From positions 3,829,426 to 3,893,425 of the forward strand of contig NZ_CP080767.1 in assembly GCF_019602855.1 (NCBI RefSeq): 64,000 nucleotides of DNA, written 5' to 3'. The notes below the pieces were generated by a model that ran no database searches, was not told the origin of the DNA, and worked only from the letters and a program-made list of their open reading frames with translations. This document shows, one piece after another, positions 17,160 through 25,583 of this stretch. Each line of letters begins with the position of its first letter. Position 1 is the first letter of the stretch. This DNA comes from Cupriavidus pinatubonensis. GTDB taxonomy: Bacteria > Pseudomonadota > Gammaproteobacteria > Burkholderiales > Burkholderiaceae. A program made the position numbers and the translations under genes.

Positions 17160-17162
17160 GCC

Positions 17163-20100
17163 ATGACGCTGTCCGAGCTCTGTATCCGCCGTCCGGTGAT
17201 GACGGTGCTGCTGTGCATTGCCGTCATCGTGACCGGCATCGTGCTGTACCCGACCATCCCGATCGCGGCACTGCCCAGCTTCAATTCGCCGGTGATCCAG
17301 GTCACCGCCACGCTGCCGGGGGCGAGCCCTGAAACCATGGCCGCTTCGGTGGCCACGCAGCTCGAAAAGCAGTTCGCGACGATTCCGGGCGTGACGGTGA
17401 TCAGCTCGTCGAACACTCTCGGCAATTCGAGCATCACCATCGAATTCAACAGCGACCGCGACATCGACGCCGCGGCCGTGGACGTGCAGGCCGCGCTGTT
17501 CCGCGCGCAGCGTTCGCTGCCGATCGAGATGACGGTGCCGCCGTCGTACCGCAAGGTCAACCCGGCCGATGCGCCGGTGCTGCTGCTGGCGATCAACTCG
17601 CCGGCCATGAGCCTGGCCGAGCTCAATGCGTTCGGCGACAACCTGATCTCGCCGACGCTGGCCACGCTGCCCGGCGTGGCGCAGGTGCAGGTGTTCGGCC
17701 AGAAGCGCTTCGCCGTGCGTGTGCGCGCCCACCCGGATGCGCTCGCCGCGCGCGGCCTCACGCTCGACGAGCTCGCCACGGCGCTCAACCGCGCCAACGC
17801 CAATACACCAGTGGGTACGCTCGACAGCGCGCGCCAGACGCTGACCATCCAGGCCAACCGGCAGCTCGCCAATGCCGACGCGTTCCGCAACATCATCGTC
17901 GCCAGCCAGGCCAACGGCGTGCTCGTGCGGCTGTCCGACGTGGCCGAGGTCGAGGACAGCGTCGAGACCATCAAGACCGGCAGCTGGCTCAACAACGAGC
18001 GCTCCATCGTGCTGGCCGTGCTGCGCCAGCCTGACGCCAACACCGTGGCTGTGGTGGACGCCATCAAGGGCGCCCTGCCCCGCCTGCTTGCGCAGATGCC
18101 GGGCTCGGTCAACGTGTCGGTGGTCAACGACCGCTCCAACTCGATCCGCGAATCGATCCACGACGTGCAGTTCACGCTGGCGCTGACCGTGGCGCTGGTG
18201 GTGATGGTGATCTTCCTGTTCCTGCGCCGCGCCGCCGCCACGCTGATCCCGACCGTGTCGTTGCCGATCTCGCTGATCGGCACGGTCGCGCTGATGAAGG
18301 CCTTCGGCTACAGCCTGGACAACGTATCGCTGCTCGCCATCACGCTGGCCGTGGGCCTGGTGGTGGACGACGCCATCGTGATGCTCGAGAACATCGTGCG
18401 CCATATCGAGGAAGGCGTGCCGCCGCTTAAGGCCGCGTTGGTCGGTTCGCGCGAGATGGGCTTCACCATCCTGTCGATCTCGATCTCGCTGGTGGCGGTG
18501 TTCATCCCGATCTTCTTCATGCCGGGCGTGATCGGGCTGCTGTTCCATGAATTCGCGGCAGTGGTGTCGCTGTCGATCCTGGTGTCGGCGCTGGTGTCGC
18601 TGACGCTGATCCCGATGCTGTGCGCACGCTTCCTGTCGGCCGAGAACGTGCCGGTGGATGAATCGCAGCATGCGTACGGCGACCATGCCGGCCACGCGCC
18701 AGCCGTGGTGCAGAAACAGACCATCGGCATGCGCTCGACGCAGTGGTTCGAGAACCTGTTCGAATGGACGCTGCACAAGTATGCCCATGGGCTGGACTGG
18801 TGCCTGGCGCACCGGCGTGTTGTGCTGGTGGCCGCAGGTTTGACCTTCGTGCTGACCGCGGTACTGTTCGTCAAGATTCCGAAGGGCTTCTTCCCCGAGG
18901 AAGACATCGGCCAGATCCAGGTCAACGCCGAAGGCCCGCAGGACATTTCCTTCGACGCCATGGCCGAGCGCCTGCGCGATGCTGCCGAGCGTATCCGTGC
19001 CAACGCGGCGGTGAAGAGCGTCGTGGTCTCCATCGGCGGTGGTCCTTCGCCGGCCATCAACACTGGCCGCATGTTTGTCGAGCTCAAGCCGCTCGGCGAG
19101 CGGCCGAAGATGCATCAGGTCGTCGAGTCGCTGCGCAAGGACGTGTCGGCGGTGCCCGGTCTGGCGGTGTATTTCTCGCCGGTGCAGAACCTGCGCCTGG
19201 GCGGCCGCCAGAGCAAGAGCCGCTACCAGTACACGCTGCAGAGCGTGAAGGCGGGCCAGCTGCAGGAATTCAGCGACAAGCTGATGGCGAAGATGCGTGC
19301 CGACACGCTGTTCCGCGACGTCACCAGCGACTCGCAGCAGTCAGGCCTGGAGGCTCAGCTTTCGATCGACCGCGACAAGGCCAATGCGCTCGGCGTGCAG
19401 ATGCAGGACGTGCGCACCGCGCTGTACTCGGCGTTCGGTGAACGTCAGGTGTCCACCATCTACACGCCGATCGACAACTACTACGTGATCCTGCAGGCGG
19501 CTGACGTCGACCGGCAGGACGAAAGCGCGTTCTCCAAGCTCTACGTGCGCAGCAAGACCGGCCAGATGGTGCCGATCTCCGCGTTCGCCACCACCGAACG
19601 CCGCGTCGGGCCGATTGCCGTGAACCACCAGGGCCAGCTCCCGTCGGTGACGGTATCGTTCAACCTGGCGCCCGGTGCGGCGCTGGGCGAGGCATCGGCG
19701 AAGATCGACCGCTACCGGCAGGAGATCGCCATGCCGACCTCCATCTTCACGAGCTGGGGCGGTGACGCGGCGGTGTTCCAATCGTCGCAGGCCACGCAGA
19801 TCGTGCTGCTGGTAGCGGCCATCGCGGTCATCTACACGCTGCTGGGCGTGCTGTACGAAAGCTACATCCACCCGCTGACGATCCTGGCTGGCCTGCCATC
19901 GGCAGCCATCGGCGCACTGCTGACGCTGTTCCTGTTCGACGTCGAGCTGTCGCTGATCGCGACCATCGGCGTGCTGATGCTGATCGGCATCGTGAAGAAG
20001 AACGCCATCATGATGATCGACTTCGCGCTGGCCGCGCAGCGCGAACAGGGCATGCCGCCGGCCCGCGCCATCCGCCAGGCCTGCCTGCTGCGCTTCCGGC

Positions 20101-20360
20101 CGATCATGATGACCACCTTCGCCGCCGTCATGGGCGCGCTACCGCTGGCGCTGGGGATTGGCGCGGGCGCGGAACTGCGCCAGCCGCTGGGCCTGGCCGT
20201 GGTCGGTGGCCTGTTGTTCTCGCAGGTCATCACGCTGTTCATCACGCCGGTGATCTATCTGGCGCTGGATCGGTTCTCGGGCACGGGTCCGTTGCAGATC
20301 GATTCGGAAGGGAATCGGTTGCCGGAAGCGGTGCAGGGTGAGGTGGTGCACCAGCATTGA
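17163..20360 (+). CDS. RND multidrug efflux pump, AcrB/MdtB-like inner-membrane subunit
   Basis: A 1065-residue resistance-nodulation-division permease driven by the proton gradient. It opens LCIRRPVMTVLLCIAVIV, with a periplasmic porter domain, then the proton-relay helix 4 with the Asp pair in LAVGLVVDDAIVMLEN. The second half repeats the layout with ILAGLPSAAIGALLTLFLFD and IGIVKKNAIMMIDFAL. Length and order fit the HAE1 drug-efflux family, closer to MdtB/MdtC-type than to AcrB in the N-terminus. A His/Ala-rich insert follows the first half. It forms an operon with the adaptor; an unlinked TolC-type channel, perhaps the one at 42269, must complete the pump. Confidence 0.94.
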   Translation: MTLSELCIRRPVMTVLLCIAVIVTGIVLYPTIPIAALPSFNSPVIQVTATLPGASPETMAASVATQLEKQFATIPGVTVISSSNTLGNSSITIEFNSDRDIDAAAVDVQAALFRAQRSLPIEMTVPPSYRKVNPADAPVLLLAINSPAMSLAELNAFGDNLISPTLATLPGVAQVQVFGQKRFAVRVRAHPDALAARGLTLDELATALNRANANTPVGTLDSARQTLTIQANRQLANADAFRNIIVASQANGVLVRLSDVAEVEDSVETIKTGSWLNNERSIVLAVLRQPDANTVAVVDAIKGALPRLLAQMPGSVNVSVVNDRSNSIRESIHDVQFTLALTVALVVMVIFLFLRRAAATLIPTVSLPISLIGTVALMKAFGYSLDNVSLLAITLAVGLVVDDAIVMLENIVRHIEEGVPPLKAALVGSREMGFTILSISISLVAVFIPIFFMPGVIGLLFHEFAAVVSLSILVSALVSLTLIPMLCARFLSAENVPVDESQHAYGDHAGHAPAVVQKQTIGMRSTQWFENLFEWTLHKYAHGLDWCLAHRRVVLVAAGLTFVLTAVLFVKIPKGFFPEEDIGQIQVNAEGPQDISFDAMAERLRDAAERIRANAAVKSVVVSIGGGPSPAINTGRMFVELKPLGERPKMHQVVESLRKDVSAVPGLAVYFSPVQNLRLGGRQSKSRYQYTLQSVKAGQLQEFSDKLMAKMRADTLFRDVTSDSQQSGLEAQLSIDRDKANALGVQMQDVRTALYSAFGERQVSTIYTPIDNYYVILQAADVDRQDESAFSKLYVRSKTGQMVPISAFATTERRVGPIAVNHQGQLPSVTVSFNLAPGAALGEASAKIDRYRQEIAMPTSIFTSWGGDAAVFQSSQATQIVLLVAAIAVIYTLLGVLYESYIHPLTILAGLPSAAIGALLTLFLFDVELSLIATIGVLMLIGIVKKNAIMMIDFALAAQREQGMPPARAIRQACLLRFRPIMMTTFAAVMGALPLALGIGAGAELRQPLGLAVVGGLLFSQVITLFITPVIYLALDRFSGTGPLQIDSEGNRLPEAVQGEVVHQH

Positions 20361-20770
20361 GACGGAGGCCGCGGCTTCGGGCGCGGCCTTGAGTTTTCGG
20401 TGTTGTAGTCTGTCCCTCTCCCGTTCGGTGGGAGGGGCGCAAAGCGCGTTCGCACTTGTCGAACCGTCTCCTTTGGCGAGTCGCCGTAGCCCTTCGGTGA
20501 CATTCTCCTCGTAAAACATTCTGAGATGAGATTTCGATAAATCGCTATCACATTCGGAATCGTTCCATATATTTCCGTAGCTGCTTTTGGAACGCTGTGG
20601 GGGCCGGTGCGCCTTGTGCCGGTTCACGGAGTTTTGCGATCGCAATGCCGCCCGCCTTGACACCCCCTAACCGCAGGAGGGCGCCGGGATCTGCCCCGAG
20701 AAGGTATGTCGCCGGCAGGGCGATTACCGGCCCGCAATTCGACGACGGTCCCCTTTTCCAACTACCACTC
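20361..20770. other. Gene-free spacer at the edge of the accessory patch
   Basis: 410 nt between the RND pump and the chosen effector start. It holds the CTCTCCC-type palindrome (20414-20437), then an A+T-richer stretch (about 20510-20590) with GATAAATCGCTATC, an inverted repeat GATA/TATC, that may include the effector promoter. The effector frame stays open upstream to a GTG at 20597, but that part has no recognisable domain. Confidence 0.4.
20414..20437. repeat. CTCTCCC-type intergenic palindrome (copy 2)
   Basis: CCTCTCCC (20415-20422) pairs with GGGAGGGG (20430-20437), with one G-T wobble. It is the second member of the dispersed palindrome family seen at 13490 and 59608, and lies 54 nt after the RND pump stop. 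Confidence 0.6.
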
Positions 20771-23158
20771 ATGATCATTAGCCCACCGTTCCTGCCACAG
20801 AATGGTCTGACTTCAACCGATCCGGCCAAGGACGATCCAATGATGGATGCCGTCGACCAGTTCGAGTTGGGACACCACGGCGTCTACCCCATTGCCTTCG
20901 ACCGCCGCTGGCACTGCGGCACGCACCTCGCCCCAAATGATCAGACCGAACCAGTGCGGGCGATTGCTGATGGCGAAGTAGTCGCGTACCGCGTTAGCCA
21001 GAAGGCCATTTCCGACGGGCAAACGAAAAGAGATGGAAGCCCTGATCTGAACTCCAATATCGGTTTCGTTCTGCTTAAGCACAAGACCGACACTGGAGAA
21101 CGAAGGACGATCACCTTCTACTCCTTGTATATGCACCTGCTGGACATCAACAACCAGCAGCGCATCGCGCCACAGCCAACAAATCCGCCGGCTGTCGGCA
21201 CCTCTAGCGCCTTGCCTGCCTGGTTGTTGTCTCCGACCGATGGGGTGCAAGCCGGTGGCGGCAAGAAGGTCTATCGGAAGGACATCCTGGGGTATTGGGG
21301 CCATTGCCACGGCCAGCCGCACCTGCACTTCGAAATCTTCATGACGGAGGAGGATTTTCGTGCTTGGTTTTCTCAGGCCGGACATACCGTGCAGCTTGGC
21401 GAGAAGAATCCAGCGACGCCAGCGTCGAAAGACTACTGGGGCCACAGCTACTTCGTGATTCCGGGCGGCGAAGTCATTGTCAGCGTACCTCCTGGGCAGG
21501 ACAGTTCACCCTACTTTCCGCCGCTCACAGCCGGCGCCCTTAGTGCCCCGAACAAGCTATATGTTGAAGCCTACTTTTATAAGGGGCAGCGTTATACGCG
21601 TTCATGGATCGAGAAGAACGGCAAACTTGAAGCGTTGACGCCTGCTCCGGTCAGAGATCCCTACGCAGACTACGAATACAAGCTGTACCAGCGGGCGACC
21701 GACCTATATCCCAAGTGCCCAAGCGCCGGATACGAACTGCTTCGTTTTGGTCGGGTTTTGAATACCGAACTCCCAACACTGTCCCGTGCGGAAAGCCGTA
21801 CATGGATTGCTGTTACGTATGATGCGGGTGGTGCGCAGGGGTATATCGACATCAGCCAGGACGCTATTAAGAAGCTCTCGGATGCGGACTTCCCGTTCTT
21901 CATGGGTTGGCAGAAGATTGAGGAGGCAAACACGCCGTTCAGCCAGGATGGTGTGTGCGACTTCGATGAACTTCGCAGAATCGTGGATCTTGTGGAGGAA
22001 TCAGAGACTCCCGAGCAACGGAGGGAAGCCGAATACAAGCAAGCAGACCAACTGACTGCGTACGTGTACGGCAATGATGCTGTGCGGGGCAAACTCAGGG
22101 GATTCGTCTGCCATGCGCCGAGCGAGTGGGATGCGAGTGGTAATGATGCTCGCTATGCCAGGCTCAACCGTCCGGACGGATTCTTTGGCACGCGAAAGGA
22201 CTTCGATCGTCATGGGTACGAGAACTTCATCGGTTTCCTGAGGCAACTGCAGTTCCTTGATCAGACACCGCTGGGCGCTGGCAGGAAGTTCCGGTTTTTT
22301 CATCCGCTGGCCTTCATTCGGCATTTTAGAAAGTGCGGGTGGATCGGCTCGCATGAAATAAGCCAAATTATGCCGGCAAAGAGCTGGCTTACTCAATCAG
22401 GGCAGCGGCGTACTCCCCTGTCAAAGCTACTATCAGCATCCGATGTTGTCACACGCGTTTCGGCACATCTCAGCAGCCTTAATGTGGCAATACGAAAATA
22501 CTCGATTGGTTTTCCAGCGGATCGACTTGCTCTGTTTCTCGCGCAGACATATATCGAGACTGATCGTTGGAACACCTTGCGAGAATATGGAAAAGGTGCT
22601 TCAAATCCAAGCATTCCAATGGCTCAATATTATGAGGCATTTTACGGACGCGGGATAATGCAATTGACGTGGGCGGAAAATTATGACGCATATGGAAAGT
22701 TCTCGGCCCTGCCGAACAATCACGGTCCATATGAAGGTGAAAGCAGGATTACACAATCTTCCGCGCACTATAGGAGCGATCCGACTATTAGGGATAGGAA
22801 AACATACCAAATTATTGGGATAAGAGGCGTTCCCAAACTTTGGGCGCCACTTTATAGCCCTGAGCTCATAGCAAAAAGCTCTGGTTACGCCTGTGATAGC
22901 GGCGGATTCTTTTGGGTTTGGAAGCATTACGATGGAAACCGAAATATTAGTCGTGTGGCAGATGGTGGTTTCACCGGAAGCACGGTGGATAAGATCAATA
23001 AATTAGTAAACGGCGGCTCGTTTGGGTATTTCGAAAGATTCCTGTTTTCTTGGTACACAAGAAGCATCTTTACGGATTGGATTCCATCGAGCAATGAGCC
23101 GGCAATTGAAACCCCGAGGGGGGTTACTGTCGTTTGTGATCTAGCTAGGCCAAAATAA
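20771..23158 (+). CDS. Two-domain peptidoglycan hydrolase, M23 peptidase plus GH19-type lysozyme; probable antibacterial effector
   Basis: A 795-residue protein with no signal peptide. Residues about 35-215 are an M23 metallopeptidase: the zinc-ligand motif WHCGTH (His48, His52) and GHCHGQPHLHFEIF (His184, His186). The C-terminal part, about 560-780, resembles GH19 chitinase/phage lysozyme, with FLAQTYIETDRWNTLREYGKG (probable catalytic Glu596) and YGRGIMQLTWAENYDAY. One half would cut the peptide and the other the glycan of peptidoglycan. This architecture matches dual-activity type VI secretion effectors such as Aeromonas TseP, but no vgrG, hcp or paar gene is in the window. The ATG at 20771 is chosen because the M23 domain follows directly; GTG 20597 and ATG 20645 are alternatives. 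The 3' half is clearly A+T-richer than neighbouring genes, a sign of transfer. Confidence 0.82.
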   Translation: MIISPPFLPQNGLTSTDPAKDDPMMDAVDQFELGHHGVYPIAFDRRWHCGTHLAPNDQTEPVRAIADGEVVAYRVSQKAISDGQTKRDGSPDLNSNIGFVLLKHKTDTGERRTITFYSLYMHLLDINNQQRIAPQPTNPPAVGTSSALPAWLLSPTDGVQAGGGKKVYRKDILGYWGHCHGQPHLHFEIFMTEEDFRAWFSQAGHTVQLGEKNPATPASKDYWGHSYFVIPGGEVIVSVPPGQDSSPYFPPLTAGALSAPNKLYVEAYFYKGQRYTRSWIEKNGKLEALTPAPVRDPYADYEYKLYQRATDLYPKCPSAGYELLRFGRVLNTELPTLSRAESRTWIAVTYDAGGAQGYIDISQDAIKKLSDADFPFFMGWQKIEEANTPFSQDGVCDFDELRRIVDLVEESETPEQRREAEYKQADQLTAYVYGNDAVRGKLRGFVCHAPSEWDASGNDARYARLNRPDGFFGTRKDFDRHGYENFIGFLRQLQFLDQTPLGAGRKFRFFHPLAFIRHFRKCGWIGSHEISQIMPAKSWLTQSGQRRTPLSKLLSASDVVTRVSAHLSSLNVAIRKYSIGFPADRLALFLAQTYIETDRWNTLREYGKGASNPSIPMAQYYEAFYGRGIMQLTWAENYDAYGKFSALPNNHGPYEGESRITQSSAHYRSDPTIRDRKTYQIIGIRGVPKLWAPLYSPELIAKSSGYACDSGGFFWVWKHYDGNRNISRVADGGFTGSTVDKINKLVNGGSFGYFERFLFSWYTRSIFTDWIPSSNEPAIETPRGVTVVCDLARPK

Positions 23159-23171
23159 TGGATGGTTTATC

Positions 23172-23588
23172 ATGAGTGATGCAAAACGAACAATTTCGGC
23201 GCTTATCTTCCTTTTTACGTCTTTGGCATCTTCCAGTTCTATGCCGGCCTCAAAACCGGAGGGGGCATATTCAAAGTGCATGACCAGAACAAAAAATGAG
23301 CGACTAACCTGCATATCAGGATGTGGAATGATTGTCCAAGATTGCTATGACGAGGGTATGGTTGAAGTCAACGAGAAAATCAATTCAACATTGACGGCTT
23401 TAAATAAAAATAGCAACAAGAAGTGCGCCCATCTTGCGACTGAATATCTAAACAAGGCCATGGCGTTGGAGGCAGACATGACGGGGGAGGTGGGCAACCA
23501 ATCTGATTGGTTTGCCGCGGAGCTGAAATTACATCTGGTGCAGCAGCGCCTGGCTACGGTTCAGTTCATCCTAAAGAATTGTACGTAA
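23172..23588 (+). CDS. Small exported Cys-rich protein, probable immunity partner (LprI-like)
   Basis: A 138-residue protein, 13 nt after the effector stop and equally A+T-rich. The N-terminus KRTISALIFLFTSLASSSS looks like a signal peptide, so the product should act in the periplasm, where peptidoglycan is attacked. Mature-part cysteines occur in YSKCMTR, LTCISGCGM, QDCYDEG, KKCAHL and the C-terminal KNCT. The QDCYDEGMVEVNEKINSTLTAL segment resembles the LprI/DUF1311 lysozyme-inhibitor pattern (Cys followed by a helix ending in LN-x-x-Y/L), though the match is weak. Its position, export and size fit an immunity protein for the hydrolase; this is inference. Confidence 0.65.
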   Translation: MSDAKRTISALIFLFTSLASSSSMPASKPEGAYSKCMTRTKNERLTCISGCGMIVQDCYDEGMVEVNEKINSTLTALNKNSNKKCAHLATEYLNKAMALEADMTGEVGNQSDWFAAELKLHLVQQRLATVQFILKNCT

Positions 23589-23752
23589 TCATTCATCTTT
23601 TAAAATTATTCGTCGCTAACGGATTCAAGTGAGATGGAGGTGGTTCCGGTAATAGCCGGCCGCCGGTTTTACGGCGTGAGGCGATGCAAACGGGTAATAC
23701 GTCCGAGTCGTTCCACAGCAGTGAGCCTTTTGGAAACGTCGTGATCGTGCAG

Positions 23753-24417
23753 GTGAAGAAATTAATATCCTTGGCCTCTGTATCGCAGGTTTGGCAGCCG
23801 CCTATCCGGATATGTGCAAACCGACAACAGGAACGGCAGAACAGATTGTCGGGCCATGTCGCTTTAGAATTGCGAACATGTATGGCGAGGAATTTCGGGC
23901 GCCTCGTCCTGATAGCTCGCCACCGCATCAGGGGACGTACTATCTCCCTGTAACGGGCCCGACAGCTTTTCTGGCCGGTGGCTTCAGCATGTTTTGCGTT
24001 GAGGCCACCAATGATCGGATCATTTCTGCCCTGAACGCGAAGTATGTTGACGGCCGTTGGCAGAGGTATGGACTGGATGGTGGCCCTGAATTTGTTCCAT
24101 TCTAGAAGGCGGCGAACGCTCGAACGGTCTCGATGAAGGGGAGAAACTGGACTGGAATCGCATACATTGAGGATGACACCACTGGCGACGAATGGCGCCG
24201 GGCTCGTATTTTTCACTTTTGCCTGATCCACAATGTCCATGCGTTGTGTGGAAATGCGCCGGTTAAATGGCTCGCGGATCGCAAGGCGCGAAGTGATCTT
24301 GATCGGATGAGGACCATCCTTGAGTCGGTCGAGTTTGTCGATCCCCCGGCGCCGCGAGGTTCCAGTGCCGCGGACACGTCCGACGCTCCTCCGGCCGCTC
24401 GCCCCCCGCAACCATGA
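23753..24417 (+). pseudogene. Decayed exported-protein gene with in-frame TAG and damaged start
   Basis: One reading frame runs through 23761-24417 (PDMCKPTTGTAEQIVGPCRF ... MFCVEATNDRIISALN ... GPEFVPF stop KAANARTVSMKGRNWTG ... HFCLIHNVHALCGN ... MRTILESVEFVDPPAP). It is broken by a single TAG at 24103-24105, one base from GAG. At the front, the signal-like NILGLCIAGLAAA is in frame with PDMCKP but is preceded by ATT instead of ATG (23761). The typical KKLI start (GTG 23753) lies in another frame. So the gene has lost its start (frameshift or ATG to ATT) and carries a nonsense codon. The even Cys pattern suggests a periplasmic protein, perhaps a second immunity or accessory gene of the hydrolase. 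The family is not recognised. Confidence 0.65.
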
Positions 24418-24436
24418 AGTCGAAGGAAAGCCGTCC

Positions 24437-25318
24437 ATGCCATGCCGCGCCTTCAGCTCCTTTCGCTCTGCCATCGCCGTCGCCACAGTCCTCGCCGGTT
24501 GCACCACCACGCCGCAATCGCCGTCCCCCGACACCCTCAGCACAACCTTCCCCGCCAACTCCTACATCCTCCTAGGCGAAGTCCACGACAACCCCACCGG
24601 CCAGCTGCAGCGCCTCGCCGCACTGACCCGAGCCGTCGAGCAAGGCTGGCGCCCCGCCATCGCGATGGAGCAGTTCGACCGCGAACGCCAGGCCGATATC
24701 GACCGCGCTCGCCGCGAGCGCCCTACCGATGCTGACTACGTGATAGCGCAAGCTGGCGGTGGCGGATGGCAGTGGCCACTGTACCGGCCGGTGGTTGCGT
24801 TGGCGCTGCAGTACGACCTGCCGTTGCTGGCCGCGAACCTGTCGCGTGCGGACGCCGCGAAGATCGTGCGTGGTGGCCTCGACGGCCTGTTCACGCCGCA
24901 GCAGCGTGCGCAACTCGGCCTGACCGGCGCATTGCCACCAGACCTGGCCGCCGCGCAGACCGCGGTGCTGGACGAAGGCCATTGCGGCAATTTCCCCAAG
25001 GCCATGCTGCCCGGCATGCTCGACGCACAGGCCGCGCGCGATGCCGTGATGGCGGCCACGCTGCGACCGTACGCGGCGCGGGGCGCGGTGCTGATTGCCG
25101 GCAACGGCCATGTGCGCAACGATATCGGCGTGCCGCGCTGGCTCGGTGACGGCAAAGGCAAAGCGATCAGCGTGGGCTACCTCGAGCGCGGCCAGGGCAA
25201 TCCGGCCGGCTTCGATCGCGTCGTCACCGTGGCGCCGGTCGAGCGCGGCGATCCGTGCCGCGATGCCGTCGTGGGCAAGGCCATGCCGGCCGCCGCATCG
25301 GCGCCCGCAGCGCGTTGA
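24437..25318 (+). CDS. ChaN-family lipoprotein (haem-binding DUF399)
   Basis: A 293-residue lipoprotein. The signal peptide ends in the lipobox VLAGC. The ChaN/DUF399 fold is shown by YILLGEVHDNPTGQLQRL, AIAMEQFDRERQADIDR and the C-terminal AGNGHVRNDIGVPRWL. Members bind haem (Campylobacter ChaN) or have erythromycin-esterase-like EVH motifs. It is likely anchored to the outer membrane and tied to iron or haem handling. The ATG at 24437 is preceded by AAGGA; the open frame upstream to 24320 overlaps the broken gene. G+C content returns to the chromosomal norm here, marking the end of the accessory patch. Confidence 0.85.
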   Translation: MPCRAFSSFRSAIAVATVLAGCTTTPQSPSPDTLSTTFPANSYILLGEVHDNPTGQLQRLAALTRAVEQGWRPAIAMEQFDRERQADIDRARRERPTDADYVIAQAGGGGWQWPLYRPVVALALQYDLPLLAANLSRADAAKIVRGGLDGLFTPQQRAQLGLTGALPPDLAAAQTAVLDEGHCGNFPKAMLPGMLDAQAARDAVMAATLRPYAARGAVLIAGNGHVRNDIGVPRWLGDGKGKAISVGYLERGQGNPAGFDRVVTVAPVERGDPCRDAVVGKAMPAAASAPAAR

Positions 25319-25362
25319 ATGTCTTATATATCCACGTAAACCCCGATGCCAACGCAGTCAAT

Positions 25363-25380
25363 CTGACAGCCTTTTGACAG
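25363..25380 (-). promoter_or_regulatory. Pho-box-like tandem repeat upstream of tctC
   Basis: Read on the minus strand the site is CTGTCAAAAGGCTGTCAG: two perfect CTGTCA hexamers with 11-bp periodicity, the layout bound by OmpR/PhoB-family regulators. It is about 200 nt before the tctC ATG. The bound protein could be PhoB or the TctD-type regulator at 34497, which belongs to the same family. No good -10 at the right spacing was found beside it. Confidence 0.45.
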
Positions 25381-25583
25381 TTTGCAACGCCTAGAATCCG
25401 GCTCATGATCCGCCAGCGGGTCACGCAGAAGTCCAACAACAATGCCGGCATGCAACGCGTGCAACGGCCGGGAGACAGCGAGCCGACGGTTGCTTTGTGA
25501 CCGCGTGGGGCGGTGTCTTCCGGTTTCGCAACGACGCCATGACGGCCAGCCGAAGATACGGCAACACAATTAAGGAGACCGTT

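Noticed and set aside
16335..19115. Minus-strand frame of 926 codons opposite the first RND operon
   Set aside because: His/Arg/Asp-rich shadow spanning two real genes of opposite strand.
23593..24558. Minus-strand frame of 321 codons over the decayed gene
   Set aside because: It overlaps the start of the ChaN gene and shows no recognisable motif; the plus frame, once the TAG is ignored, has a coherent exported-protein pattern.
25374..25397. TTGACA with TAGAAT as a tctC promoter
   Set aside because: The spacing is only 12 nt, too short for a sigma-70 promoter; the hexamer is better read as part of the CTGTCA tandem.
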